From Paucidesulfovibrio gracilis DSM 16080 (GTDB lineage: Bacteria > Desulfobacterota > Desulfovibrionia > Desulfovibrionales > Desulfovibrionaceae): 64,000 nt of DNA. A model generated the notes under the pieces. The model was not told where the DNA came from. It saw only the letters and a list, made by a program, of their open reading frames with translations, and ran no database searches. This document shows positions 37,385 to 46,344 of this stretch, one piece after another; position 1 is the stretch's first letter, and each line of letters opens with the position of its first letter. A program made the position numbers and the translations under genes. Location: contig NZ_FUYC01000012.1 in assembly GCF_900167125.1 (NCBI RefSeq), positions 1 through 64,000 of the forward strand. Direction: 5' to 3'.

Positions 37385-38617
37385 CTACTCGCTTCCGGCC
37401 ACGCCGAACGGCACTTCCACACCGACCAGGAGCATGTCGTCGCTCTGGCGGTAGCGGCAAAAGCTCCGCGCAAAGCGCCACACGCTCCGAACCTGTTCAG
37501 CCAAGGGCAAGTCCGAAAAGATATCCAGCGCCCGCAACAGGCCGCGCTCCCCCAAGACCCGCTTCTCCCCGGAGGGACCATCCACGCTGTTGGCGTTCAG
37601 CAGCCCGTCGGTATACAGATAGAATCGGTCGCCGGGATGAATTTCCAGGTTGACCACGCCGAACTCCACGTTGTCCATAATCCCCAACACGGACCCGGAC
37701 GCGGCCAGGCTCTCGGATGCTGTGTCCCCGAAGCGGCGCACCAATAATCGCGGATGCCCGGCGGAAACCACCCGGGCCGTACCGTTTTCCAGATTCATGC
37801 CCAGGAACTGGGCCGTGACCATGCGTTCCTCGTGTCCCTGGGCCTTGAGCTTCTCGTTCAGGGAATGAAAAAACTCCGCAGGCTCCTGCCCGCTGGCGCA
37901 ATGCTCGTCGAACTGCCCTTTGATGAGCACGGTCTGATACGAAGCGGCCAGGTCGTGTCCGGCCACGTCCGCCACCATAATATTGCAGCCCTGGGGCGTA
38001 TCGCAGACCCCGAAATAATCCCCGCCCAGATCCCGATACGGGCGCAACCGATATTCCAGCGCCACGCGGAAGCCTTCGCGGTCCACATCCATGAGATCCG
38101 AATACGTGCGCACGGCCTGGGCCATTTCCCCGCGCAGGTCGCGCAGGTCGCGCCGGTAGGCCTGCACCTCCCGGTCCAAGCGCAGGTTGGCGCTGCGCAG
38201 GTGATGTTCCTCACGCTCACGCTCACGCAGACTGGCGTAGCGCTTCTCCAGCACTTCGGCCACCTTGCGCTGCACCTCGTCCGGCTCAAAGGGCTTGGAA
38301 AGATAGTCGTCACACCCCAGGCGCAACAACTCGATGAGCATTTCCTTGTCCCCATGCCCGGTGATGACGATGACCGGAACGTCCCGGCCGTCATCCTTGA
38401 TCCGGCGGATCAGCTCAATGCCGTTGACCACCGGCATCTGGATATCCGTAATCAGCGCGTCCACAGCGTCGTCCCGGGCCTCGCACTCGCGCAGGAGGTC
38501 CAAGGCCTCCTGACCATCCGCGGCCTGGGTAATTCTGTAGCCCTTATTTTTGAGCACAAAGGTCAACGAGAGCCGCAGCCCCGTATCATCTTCGGCTAGA
38601 AGTATATGTTCCGCCAT
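37385..38617 (-). CDS. Response regulator with PP2C/SpoIIE-type phosphatase output
   Basis: A 410-residue two-domain protein. Residues 1-125 are a receiver (LLAEDDTGLRLSL, phospho-Asp in LITDIQMPVVNG, Thr/Ser in VIVITGHGD, Lys in YLSKPF). A coiled linker leads to a PP2C-like SpoIIE phosphatase (DLGGDYFGVCDTPQG, VADVAGHDLAAS, VSAGHPRLLVRRF, LYTDGLLNANS). Such proteins dephosphorylate anti-sigma-antagonist or STAS proteins. None is seen nearby, so the target is unknown. GGGGGG precedes the ATG. It lies between the MCP and the NtrC/kinase pair. Confidence 0.92.
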   Translation of the reverse strand: MAEHILLAEDDTGLRLSLTFVLKNKGYRITQAADGQEALDLLRECEARDDAVDALITDIQMPVVNGIELIRRIKDDGRDVPVIVITGHGDKEMLIELLRLGCDDYLSKPFEPDEVQRKVAEVLEKRYASLREREREEHHLRSANLRLDREVQAYRRDLRDLRGEMAQAVRTYSDLMDVDREGFRVALEYRLRPYRDLGGDYFGVCDTPQGCNIMVADVAGHDLAASYQTVLIKGQFDEHCASGQEPAEFFHSLNEKLKAQGHEERMVTAQFLGMNLENGTARVVSAGHPRLLVRRFGDTASESLAASGSVLGIMDNVEFGVVNLEIHPGDRFYLYTDGLLNANSVDGPSGEKRVLGERGLLRALDIFSDLPLAEQVRSVWRFARSFCRYRQSDDMLLVGVEVPFGVAGSE

Positions 38618-38757
38618 GTCCCCCCCAGGACGTTCCACAATTATTCCGGTTGCGGCGAACGCCGCCCTTCAGACCAAGTAATGAAAGATACGTGCCAATC
38701 CAGGCAATACCAGTACTCCCCCCTTTTCTTTACCAATTTCACTGAAGCACCTCGCAA

Positions 38758-38868
38758 AGAGCCTGTTGCGTTTTGTACCACCTCTTTTGATGAAATCACA
38801 ACATGCTGATAAAAAAGCTTTTTCTCTCTGCAACAAAACAGTCCATGACACAAAACGCAACAGGCTCT
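38758..38868. repeat. 111-bp element with perfect 19-bp inverted ends (MITE-like or IS remnant)
   Basis: AGAGCCTGTTGCGTTTTGT at 38758-38776 is repeated exactly in inverse at 38850-38868. The interior (73 bases) is AT-richer than the surroundings and holds an AAAAAGCTTTTT palindrome. The right end abuts the stop codon of the NtrC-type gene at 38869. The CTGTTGC core resembles IS6/IS5-type terminal repeats. No transposase frame or clear target duplication was found. A role as a long-loop terminator is the alternative. Confidence 0.55.
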
Positions 38869-40287
38869 CTACACGCTCTCGGGCAGGCGACGCGCCAAGG
38901 CCTGACGCGAGATGCCCAACAGCTCTGCGGCAGCGCTCCGGTTGCCTCCGGTGCGGCGCACCGCTTCCGCGGCCAGCAGTCCGGCCGCTTCCCGCCATTC
39001 CGGCAGGCGGTCCAACAATTCCAGTAGCTCGGCATAGCTTTCCACGCTGTTCTCGGATGAGGAAGCCGCTACGTCCTTTTTCCCGGGACCACGCATCTGC
39101 TGCTGAAACGGGCGCACCGAGAGCCACCCCGTGGTATACCCGGCCACGGCATCCCAGACCATGGACCGCAACTCCCGCACATTGCCCGGAAAGTCGTGGC
39201 CCTCCAGCCGGGCCACCAGTCCGGGCGGCACCGGGGGCCGCGTGCGTTGCAGTTCTCCGGCGGCGCGGTCCAGAAAACAATCCAGCAGCAGGGGAATGTC
39301 CCCGATCCGCTCCCGCAGAGGCGGGAGATGGATCCGATGCCCGGCAAGACGGTAATACAGATCCCGCCGCATCCGTCCCTGGTCCACCAGATGTTCCGGA
39401 TCCTCCATGGTGGCGGCCACCACCCGAGCCGAGGATTTTGCGGGGCGGTCCGATCCCAGGGGCAAATATTCCTCCTCCTGAAGGAGCCGAAGCAACTTGA
39501 TCTGGGAGGGTGGATCCAAGTCTCCGATCTCGTCCAAAAAAAGCGTCCCCTCGGCGGCCTGGGCCACCAAACCTTCGCGGTGCTGCTCCGCCCCGGTGAA
39601 CGCGCCCTTCACGTGGCCATACAGGGTGTCGGAAAAAACCGAATCGTCCAGGCCCGCGGCATTGACGGCCACAAACGGCCCGCTCCGACCGCTGAGCGTG
39701 TGTACGGCCCGGGCCATCAATTCCTTGCCCGTGCCGGTTTCCCCGGTGATCAACAACGGCAGGCCCGTCCCGGCCACGGCCTCGGCATAGCCGAACAGCG
39801 ACCGCATTTTAGGGTCGCGGGTAACCATGGCGGAAAACGCTTCCGGGTGTTCCGGTCCCCTGGCCAGAAACGCAGACTTGAGCTTGGCCATTTCCTCCCG
39901 CACCTGGGAAAGCTCCACGGCACGCCGCACCGAAGTGATCAACCGCTCTTTTTCCGTTGTTTTCAAAAAATATTCATACGCTCCGGCCTTGATGCAGCGC
40001 ACCGCGGTATCCAGCTCGTCCCGACCGGAAAGCACGATCACGGGCAGGTCCGGATACTGCTCCACCAGACGGCCCAGCAGCTCTTCGCCGGAAATGTGCG
40101 GCATGCACAAATCCAGCAGCACCACGCTCACTTGGTGCTTTTTCAGCAGGGCTTCGGCCTCGCGGCCGTCCGCGCAGGGCAATAGCCGGGTGACTCCGGC
40201 CAGGGTCAGGATGCGCTGCAGCGCTTGCAGCCATGCCGGGTCGTCATCCACCATGAGCACGGGATGATGCGGCCAGGATTTGCTCAC
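38869..40287 (-). CDS. Sigma54-dependent response regulator (NtrC family)
   Basis: A 472-residue REC-AAA+-Fis protein. The receiver has LMVDDDPAW, phospho-Asp in VLLDLCMPHISG and Lys in EYFLKTTEK (the usual KP is KT). The AAA+ core shows Walker A ITGETGTGKEL, the sigma54-contact loop KGAFTGAEQ, Walker B GTLFLDEIGDLD and arginine fingers in RRDLYYRL. The C-terminal HTH is GGNRSAAAELLGISRQALARRL. It starts with GTG at 40287, overlapping the kinase stop (GTGA) with AAGGAG upstream, so kinase and regulator are a coupled two-component pair. Its target promoters are not identified. Confidence 0.94.
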   Translation of the reverse strand: MSKSWPHHPVLMVDDDPAWLQALQRILTLAGVTRLLPCADGREAEALLKKHQVSVVLLDLCMPHISGEELLGRLVEQYPDLPVIVLSGRDELDTAVRCIKAGAYEYFLKTTEKERLITSVRRAVELSQVREEMAKLKSAFLARGPEHPEAFSAMVTRDPKMRSLFGYAEAVAGTGLPLLITGETGTGKELMARAVHTLSGRSGPFVAVNAAGLDDSVFSDTLYGHVKGAFTGAEQHREGLVAQAAEGTLFLDEIGDLDPPSQIKLLRLLQEEEYLPLGSDRPAKSSARVVAATMEDPEHLVDQGRMRRDLYYRLAGHRIHLPPLRERIGDIPLLLDCFLDRAAGELQRTRPPVPPGLVARLEGHDFPGNVRELRSMVWDAVAGYTTGWLSVRPFQQQMRGPGKKDVAASSSENSVESYAELLELLDRLPEWREAAGLLAAEAVRRTGGNRSAAAELLGISRQALARRLPESV

Positions 40288-43200
40288 GATTTCAGCTCCT
40301 TCCTCTTCCTGGGGGCATCCTCGATCCAGCGGGGCAATTCCACCACGCACACAGTGCCCTGTTCCTCCTCGGAGGAAAATTCCATTCTTCCGCCATGCTC
40401 GTCGATGATGCCATGAGACACCGACAGTCCCAGCCCGGTGCCGCCGCTGTCCCGCTTGGTGGTGAAAAACGGCTCAAACACATGACCGATCTCATCGCTT
40501 GCCATGCCCTTGCCCTCGTCCGAGACCGTGACCACGACACTGTTTCCCCGGACCTGCACCTCCATGGTCACGGCCTGTTCCGGCGAGGTCAACGCCTCGC
40601 AGGCATTGATGAGCGCATTGACAAGAACTTGTTCCAATCGCTGGAAATTTCCTTCCACCAAAGCCGGCTCCGGGCTGGACAACGCCGTGAACCGGTGCGT
40701 ACTTTTGCGGATCTTGTTGTCCACCAAGCCCCGCGCCGCCTCGGCCACCTCGTTCATGTCCACGATGGCGGTCCGGTCCGGGGATTCCTGCCGGGCAAAA
40801 TCCTTCAGCTCGGACACAATGCGCTTGATGCGTCGGGCCGACTCCACGATCTGTTCATACAACCCGTCCACTTCATCGCGCAGCAGGCTGTATTCCATGC
40901 CCGCCAAAAGAAACTCGCCGTTGCGGTCGTAATACTCGTCCAGCCGGGTGCGCACATCCTTCCAGATGTCCCGCAAGGTGGGGGCGTTCAGGGTTATGAT
41001 CCCGTTGGGATTGTTGATCTCGTGCGCCACGCCCGAAACCAGCGTACCCAGGGCCGCGAGCTTGTCCGCCTGCACGAGCTGCCGTTCGCGTTCCTTGGCC
41101 GCCTCCTGCGCGCGCACCCGTTCTGTGATCTCTCGGGTGGAGACCACCACGCCCACGGCCTCGCCTTCCACGTTGCGGAACGGGGTGGTCACGGAACGGA
41201 AATGGCGCACCCCTCCTCCGGGGTCGGGCCGCTGGAACACATGGTCCGACCGTTCCATGCCTTCCTGCAGCAAGCCGAGCGGACAGTGCTCCCCGCCGCA
41301 CTGGTCATCGTGCATGACCAGACTGCACGGCTGCCCGGTCACGGATTCCGGATCAATGCCAAACATGCGCCCCATGGTGCGATTGACGCGCAGAACCGTC
41401 CCCTCAAGGCTGAGGAGCGCCATGCCGTCCCCGGTGCTGTTGAAAATCTGATCCAGCTCCCCGTGCGCGGCCAGCAGGCGCTGCTCCGCGTGCAGCCGTT
41501 CCAGATACGCGCCCACCATGTCCGTGGCCGTGCGCAAAAACAATTGCTCCGCCTCGGTCCAGGTCCGTTCGGTACGGGTGTCGTCAAAGCCGACAAACCC
41601 GCTCCATTCGCCCCCCACCCGCAACGGGAGCACGAGAACGGACTTGATGCTCTGCGACTCAAGGATGATGCGTTCATTCTCGGGCATGTCGCGTACCAGC
41701 CCGACCAATTCGCCCCGTTCCAACACCTCCCGCCAGCGGGGAATCACGACCTCGTATGGAACGTGCTGCAAATCCGGATTTTCGAGCTGCGGTTCCACGC
41801 CCGGTCCCACCGCCTCAAAGGTCTGACGGCAGCAAAGCCCGTCCTCAGCATCCATAAAATTCTCAAAAACATAGGCCCGACAGGCGGACACAGCGGCCCG
41901 CAATTCCGGCAGAATGCCGTCCAAGGCATCCTTTTGCCTGTCCGCCGAAAGCAGCAGCGTGGCACAGCTGTTGAGTACGGTTTCATACGCCAGACTCCGG
42001 GCCAGCCCCTCTTCCGCATGCTTTCGGTCCGTCACGTCCAGCACGATGCCCTCGATCACGGGAACGCCCTCGCCGTTGCCCACACTTACACCGCGCTCCC
42101 AGACCCAACGTTCGCGCCCTTCGGCGGTATTGATCCGATAGATCAACTCGTAGGGACGCCCTTCGGCCAACGCCAGATTCATTTCCTGTTTCAGATGTTC
42201 CCGATCCTCCGGGTGGACCAGATCACTCCAACTGGTGGCCCGGTTGTAGAGCAGGGATTCCGAGCCGTACCCCGTGATAGCGCGGCAACCCGGGCTTACG
42301 AATTCCAGGGTCCAGTCCGATTGGAAGGTGCTGCGGTAAACCATGCCCGGCATGTTCATGATCAAGGTGGAAAGACGGCGTTCGCTTTCGGAAAGCGCCT
42401 TTTCCGCGAGCTTGTTGGAGGTCACGTCCTGGATGACAACCATGCCTTCGGCCCCGCCTTCCACAGGTTCACCGCGGACGGGCAGGACATGCAGCTTGAA
42501 GATGCGCCCGGCATAGGTCATCTCAAAAACGTGCTCCTCCCCCTGCAAGGCCCGACGAAAATGTTTTTCCGTCATGCGCGCCACCGAGGGCGGAAATACT
42601 TCGGCCGGTGTCCTGCCGATCATGCCGCCGTCGGCCACGCCCACGCTGCGCAGATCCGAACCGTCGGCCAAGACGAAACGCAAGGCATCGTCAAACAGCA
42701 ATACCGCGCCGTTGGGGAAGTTTTGGGCCAGGATGCGGTACTTTGCCTCGCTGCGGCGCACTTCCTCCCCGGCCCGCACCAGCGGGTCCACATTGCGCAG
42801 GCTGCCGATCATGCGCACCCCGCCGGACGAGCCTTCCTCGGGCTGCAAAAATCCGGCGTGATCTTCAACATAGACATACTTTCCAGGCGTCACGGTCTGC
42901 AGCCGGAACACGGCGTACCATTCCCGGGCCTCCTTCACGGCCCGATTCCAGCGGGCCTGAATCGATTCCCGCTCACTCGGATGGATGTTGGACTCGAAGA
43001 ACCGACCGCCGAGACGCCGGTACTCCTCCAGGGAGTGTCCGGAAACCCCTTCGGAATCGCCAAACCAATGGGTTTCCCCGGTGCTCAGGTTCATATCGTA
43101 GACCACCTGGCCGGGGCGGGAAACGATCATGCGATAGCGCGAGGCCATGCTCCGTTGGGAACGCGCCACACGTTCCCGACGGTGAATTTCCTCCTCCAGA

Positions 43201-43892
43201 TCCCTGTTGCGGCGATGTCGATCGCGCAGCAAAACAGCCAGAGGCGCGGCCGCCAGGGAAAACAACAACAGCACCAACCCACCCGTGCGCAAGTTGTCGG
43301 CCCAGGCTTCGCTCCAAAGGTCGGGCATGTAGGCACCCGTCCCAAGGAAACAATCCAGCCCGGGCAGGGCCATGATGTAGGAAACTTTGTTTTCGGGGAC
43401 GTCCCGACGCCCGGGACGAAATTGCATATAGTGGACGAACGCGCCGTCCGGCTTGCGGCGCATGGCCTCCACCATAATCTGCACCGGAAACTTTCCATCC
43501 GGACTCCGGCGATGCCACTGGCTGACCTGCACCTGTTCCGGATTGGCCGGATTCACCAGGGGAACGCCGTCCATGGTCAGCAAAAAAAGATAGTTGGTAT
43601 GCCCTCCGTCGGGGTAGCGCATGCTCCACAGCTTTTCAGCAATGCGCTCCAACGCCTCGTCCTTGCTCAACCGCCCGGAGCGGAACGCCTGCATCTCGGG
43701 TTGCAATGCTCCGTAGGCCACGCTCACGATCCGCTTTAGCCCCACGCGCCGATGGTCCAGCAAACTCCGTTGTCGCTCACGGGTGAGCTGGGCAAAAAGC
43801 AGAACATACAGACAGGCCACCCCCAGCAAGCTGAGAGTGACGACAGACCACAACCGCCTGGATGCAGTGCGTGTTTTGGAATCGGATTTCAC
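40284..43892 (-). CDS. Multi-PAS/GAF membrane sensor histidine kinase
   Basis: A 1202-residue kinase. An N-terminal helix (about 15-35) and a second near 205-225 flank a Cache-type periplasmic domain (YPDGGHTNYLFLLTMDGVPLVNP). Four PAS-like domains follow, with a GAF-like domain between PAS 3 and PAS 4 (CRAYVFENFMDAEDG...SGFVGFDDTRTERTW). The last PAS contains CGGEHC and a preceding Cys. The kinase core has H-box SGVAHEINNPNG, N-box VLVNALINACEAL, VSDEGKGM, FEPFFTTKRDSGGTGLGLS. Start GTG at 43892 with GAGGGG upstream. It overlaps its regulator gene. The stimulus is unknown. Confidence 0.93.
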   Translation of the reverse strand: MKSDSKTRTASRRLWSVVTLSLLGVACLYVLLFAQLTRERQRSLLDHRRVGLKRIVSVAYGALQPEMQAFRSGRLSKDEALERIAEKLWSMRYPDGGHTNYLFLLTMDGVPLVNPANPEQVQVSQWHRRSPDGKFPVQIMVEAMRRKPDGAFVHYMQFRPGRRDVPENKVSYIMALPGLDCFLGTGAYMPDLWSEAWADNLRTGGLVLLLFSLAAAPLAVLLRDRHRRNRDLEEEIHRRERVARSQRSMASRYRMIVSRPGQVVYDMNLSTGETHWFGDSEGVSGHSLEEYRRLGGRFFESNIHPSERESIQARWNRAVKEAREWYAVFRLQTVTPGKYVYVEDHAGFLQPEEGSSGGVRMIGSLRNVDPLVRAGEEVRRSEAKYRILAQNFPNGAVLLFDDALRFVLADGSDLRSVGVADGGMIGRTPAEVFPPSVARMTEKHFRRALQGEEHVFEMTYAGRIFKLHVLPVRGEPVEGGAEGMVVIQDVTSNKLAEKALSESERRLSTLIMNMPGMVYRSTFQSDWTLEFVSPGCRAITGYGSESLLYNRATSWSDLVHPEDREHLKQEMNLALAEGRPYELIYRINTAEGRERWVWERGVSVGNGEGVPVIEGIVLDVTDRKHAEEGLARSLAYETVLNSCATLLLSADRQKDALDGILPELRAAVSACRAYVFENFMDAEDGLCCRQTFEAVGPGVEPQLENPDLQHVPYEVVIPRWREVLERGELVGLVRDMPENERIILESQSIKSVLVLPLRVGGEWSGFVGFDDTRTERTWTEAEQLFLRTATDMVGAYLERLHAEQRLLAAHGELDQIFNSTGDGMALLSLEGTVLRVNRTMGRMFGIDPESVTGQPCSLVMHDDQCGGEHCPLGLLQEGMERSDHVFQRPDPGGGVRHFRSVTTPFRNVEGEAVGVVVSTREITERVRAQEAAKERERQLVQADKLAALGTLVSGVAHEINNPNGIITLNAPTLRDIWKDVRTRLDEYYDRNGEFLLAGMEYSLLRDEVDGLYEQIVESARRIKRIVSELKDFARQESPDRTAIVDMNEVAEAARGLVDNKIRKSTHRFTALSSPEPALVEGNFQRLEQVLVNALINACEALTSPEQAVTMEVQVRGNSVVVTVSDEGKGMASDEIGHVFEPFFTTKRDSGGTGLGLSVSHGIIDEHGGRMEFSSEEEQGTVCVVELPRWIEDAPRKRKELKS

Positions 43893-43992
43893 TTGGCCCC
43901 TCAAGATCAAATACGCATGAAAAGCATTCCCACTTGTATGGCATATACTCGCTTTCCCCCTTTTTGCCTAGGTTTTCATCTTCTTGGCCCCT

Positions 43993-44027
43993 AAAAAAAA
44001 GGACCGCGTCCTGCCCAGACGCGGTCC
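43993..44027 (-). terminator. Terminator of the tadE-tadE-tadG operon
   Basis: On the minus strand GGACCGCGTC pairs with GACGCGGTCC (44027-44018 with 44010-44001) and is followed by seven Ts, 25 bases past the tadG stop. Confidence 0.92.
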
Positions 44028-44051
44028 CAACGACGATGGAAAGGACGCGGA

Positions 44052-45257
44052 TCAGCCGCCCCTATCCGTATCAAGCATCAAACGGGGAAGAAAAAGAAAC
44101 GGATCGCCGCAGGATCCGCCCGTGTCCTCAGGTGAACGGGCCAGTGCCTCCATGAACCGGGCCGTGACCGTCCCCTTGCCGTCCATGGCTTCGATGAACA
44201 CCGCGCCCACTTGGTAGACGCGCTGGGTGGTGCGCCCGGAAACCGGAGGATATCGTGGATCATAAAAGGCCACGACGACCACCCGTTCACTGGACATGGG
44301 ATCGGTATGCACACTGCCCTTCACGGACAGGGTGGCCGCATCCCAGTACGCGCCCGGGTCCGCGTTGAGCAATTCCCGGATACCCTGCTTGACCGGACCC
44401 ACGGTGTTGCCCGGCTCCAATTGCAGTTCATCGCCCGGTGCAACCGTTGTTTCAGCATTGCTGCCCTCACAGCCCCGGATGTTTTCGCGCAGCATGGCGC
44501 CGCCCGGCACAGGCACACCCTTGTTCACGGGCGGCAGATCCACTAGATTATACTGGCTGGGTACTACGGCATCCGCGGGATCACCGGGCTTGAGCAGAAT
44601 CTGTGCTCCCTTGTCCTCGTCGGACCAGCCCAATGTCTGCACCGAGGCCATTTCCTCGGCGCTCCAGACATCCAGCTTGCCATTGCCACGGGCCTTGCCG
44701 TCCGTGGACGCAAAATCATTCCAGGTGAACTTGGCCGGGACGATAAAAGGCTTGACGCACTTGCTGTCGCAGGCTCCCACCACTCCGGCGCGTGCCGTGG
44801 CCTGCAAATCCACCTGATCCACGCCCACAACGGGACCGAAGAACAGGGACAAGGCATTGCCCCGGGTCGCCTGGCGATACACCGTGATCTCCACCTGGTC
44901 GGGATTCTCGGCAACGGGGACGCCGTCCCGCATGAAGAGGATGTCCGCCTCGGCCACCGCACTGAGGGGGGCGTCGGTCGGGTCAAGATTGGCGCGGGCG
45001 TATTCGATCATCTCGGCGCGCACCAGGGCCAGATCCTCGCCGTGGGCCAGCAGCGAGGACGCTCCGGCCAATGCCGCCGCATCAGCGGCATTTTGCAACT
45101 TCGTGCGCTTGAAATGCATGTAGGCCGTGTCCACGGCAAAGGCCGCGAATCCGAACAGAGCCACCATGAGCAATCCGTAGAACAGGGCGGCCACGCCACG
45201 TTCATCGCGACCAAAGTCGGCCAGTCGGCGGGTAAGCAGGGTGCGTCGGCTACTCAT
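44052..45257 (-). CDS. tadG: TadG-like Flp pilus protein
   Basis: A 401-residue protein with a short cytoplasmic N-terminus (RRLADFGRDERGVAALFYGLLMVALFGFAAFAVDTAYM), the TadE/TadG-like RGxxAxxF-hydrophobic segment, and a long periplasmic region. The segment KRTKLQNAADAAALAGASSL right after the helix is the classic TadG/TadE_N block. TadG helps assemble Flp pili, probably in the envelope. The ATG at 45257 overlaps the upstream tadE stop by eight bases. The C-terminal domain (QRVYQVGAVFIEAMDG) is unassigned. It is the last gene of the sigma54-controlled minus-strand operon. Confidence 0.85.
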   Translation of the reverse strand: MSSRRTLLTRRLADFGRDERGVAALFYGLLMVALFGFAAFAVDTAYMHFKRTKLQNAADAAALAGASSLLAHGEDLALVRAEMIEYARANLDPTDAPLSAVAEADILFMRDGVPVAENPDQVEITVYRQATRGNALSLFFGPVVGVDQVDLQATARAGVVGACDSKCVKPFIVPAKFTWNDFASTDGKARGNGKLDVWSAEEMASVQTLGWSDEDKGAQILLKPGDPADAVVPSQYNLVDLPPVNKGVPVPGGAMLRENIRGCEGSNAETTVAPGDELQLEPGNTVGPVKQGIRELLNADPGAYWDAATLSVKGSVHTDPMSSERVVVVAFYDPRYPPVSGRTTQRVYQVGAVFIEAMDGKGTVTARFMEALARSPEDTGGSCGDPFLFLPRLMLDTDRGG

Positions 45258-45657
45258 GGCGCACCACCACTTCCGCCCTGGCCATGGAGGGAAACACGCT
45301 CTCCCAGGGCAATGCGGAGTATCCGGCCAGGTCGTAAAGCACCTGAACGCGCACCTGGTCCCCGCTTTCTGAACCGTTGGACAGCAGCACCACCTGGGCG
45401 CGGGCCTGGTCCAGGCCCGAGGCACGCAACGAAGCCAGGGCCACGGACTCGGCATCCCGGCCCCGCGCCGCCCAAACAGCGGCCTCGCGCGCCGCACGGG
45501 ACACCGCGCCGCCCGCGGAAACGAACCGGGCCGCATCCACGACACCGAAAATAAAGGGCAGGAGGAAAACACAGAGCATTACGGCCACTTCCAGGGTGAC
45601 CATGCCCTGCCGCCCGTCATGCTGCGGCCCGGTTGTATGGCGACGCGTGCTGTTCAT
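45250..45657 (-). CDS. tadE: TadE-family pseudopilin (second copy)
   Basis: A 135-residue TadE-like protein: a basic start, then GMVTLEVAVMLCVFLLPFIFGVVDAARF, the E+5-type prepilin hydrophobic segment, then a small periplasmic domain ending EVVVRHE. TadE/TadF pseudopilins are processed by the TadV-type peptidase. The ATG at 45657 overlaps the preceding tadE stop (ATGA), and its own stop overlaps tadG, so all three are translationally coupled. It could be called tadF by position. Confidence 0.85.
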   Translation of the reverse strand: MNSTRRHTTGPQHDGRQGMVTLEVAVMLCVFLLPFIFGVVDAARFVSAGGAVSRAAREAAVWAARGRDAESVALASLRASGLDQARAQVVLLSNGSESGDQVRVQVLYDLAGYSALPWESVFPSMARAEVVVRHE

Positions 45658-46067
45658 CGTTCGCAAATCCCTTCGGCCGAGGCGGTCACGACCCAGGAGC
45701 TGGCCTTGGAAATGTCCGGCAAAAACAAAAAGGAAAAATCCACGCTCACGGAAACGTTCGTATAGGTACCCGGCTCCCGGGGACCGATGCTTACGGACGC
45801 GGGCGCATGCAGGCCGCCGCGCTCGATTTCCCGGTGGGCCGCTTCAGCCACCTGGGCATTGTCCGTTTCCGTGAGCACGGCCATGCGCAAACTCTGCGCG
45901 GCCGCCTCGCCGACCACGTCATGCACCCAGAGGTAGCGGCCGAAATCGATCATGGCGAGCAGCGCCAGCAGCACCAAAGGAAGCAGGAACCCCACTTCCA
46001 CGGCCACCGCGCCCCGCTGGGTGCGCCCGGCCCGTGCCGTTGTCTTGTGTGCCGCTCCGCTCTGCAT
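45654..46067 (-). CDS. tadE: TadE-family pseudopilin (first copy)
   Basis: A 137-residue TadE-like pseudopilin with RTQRGAVAVEVGFLLPLVLLALLAMIDFGRYL as the G-(x)4-E prepilin signature plus membrane helix, followed by a short periplasmic domain with one Cys near the end (EGICER). GGGAGAG precedes the ATG. It is the first gene after the sigma54 promoter at 46140-46155 and is coupled to the next tadE. Confidence 0.87.
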   Translation of the reverse strand: MQSGAAHKTTARAGRTQRGAVAVEVGFLLPLVLLALLAMIDFGRYLWVHDVVGEAAAQSLRMAVLTETDNAQVAEAAHREIERGGLHAPASVSIGPREPGTYTNVSVSVDFSFLFLPDISKASSWVVTASAEGICER

Positions 46068-46139
46068 GCTCTCTCCCGTCTCGTTATTTGACCAGTTAGG
46101 TCGATTTCCTCACTTGTGGGATACTTCCACCGGTTTAAA

Positions 46140-46155
46140 AGCAAGCCTCGTGCCA
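46140..46155 (-). promoter_or_regulatory. Sigma54 promoter of the tadE-tadE-tadG operon
   Basis: Read on the minus strand: TGGCAC (46155-46150), five bases, TTGCT (46144-46140), an exact match to the -24/-12 consensus. It lies about 73 bases before the tadE start and downstream of an activator site at 46287-46301. Confidence 0.88.
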
Positions 46156-46286
46156 GGATTTTCCTCGTGCGCTCTTCCTTCTCTGCATACTGCATAACAT
46201 TTTGTTTTTGCAGATGATTCCCCCCAAATTCCGACGCGTCTGCTGTTTGCAAGCCGCGCAAAATACCCCGATCAGCCGCTTTCTTC

Positions 46287-46301
46287 TCCACAAAAAGTGG
46301 A
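46287..46301. promoter_or_regulatory. Activator site TCCAC-N5-GTGGA before the pilus regulator
   Basis: TCCAC-AAAAA-GTGGA, a perfect palindrome with five-base spacing. It is about 130 bases upstream of the minus-strand sigma54 promoter and 43 bases before the regulator's ATG, so it could both activate tadE and control the regulator's own gene. Related sites are at 47769 and 47847. Confidence 0.65.
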
Positions 46302-46344
46302 TTCCACCCCATTATTCCTGTACTCCTGTTCCAAGGGGGACGAC

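Noticed and set aside
38641-38853. Minus-strand frame across the 111-bp inverted-repeat element as a transposase remnant
   Set aside because: The short sequence has no recognisable transposase motif and spans the inverted repeat itself.
40395-43739. A 1114-codon open frame opposite the multi-PAS kinase
   Set aside because: Antisense shadow of a kinase with all catalytic motifs; no ribosome site or domain of its own.
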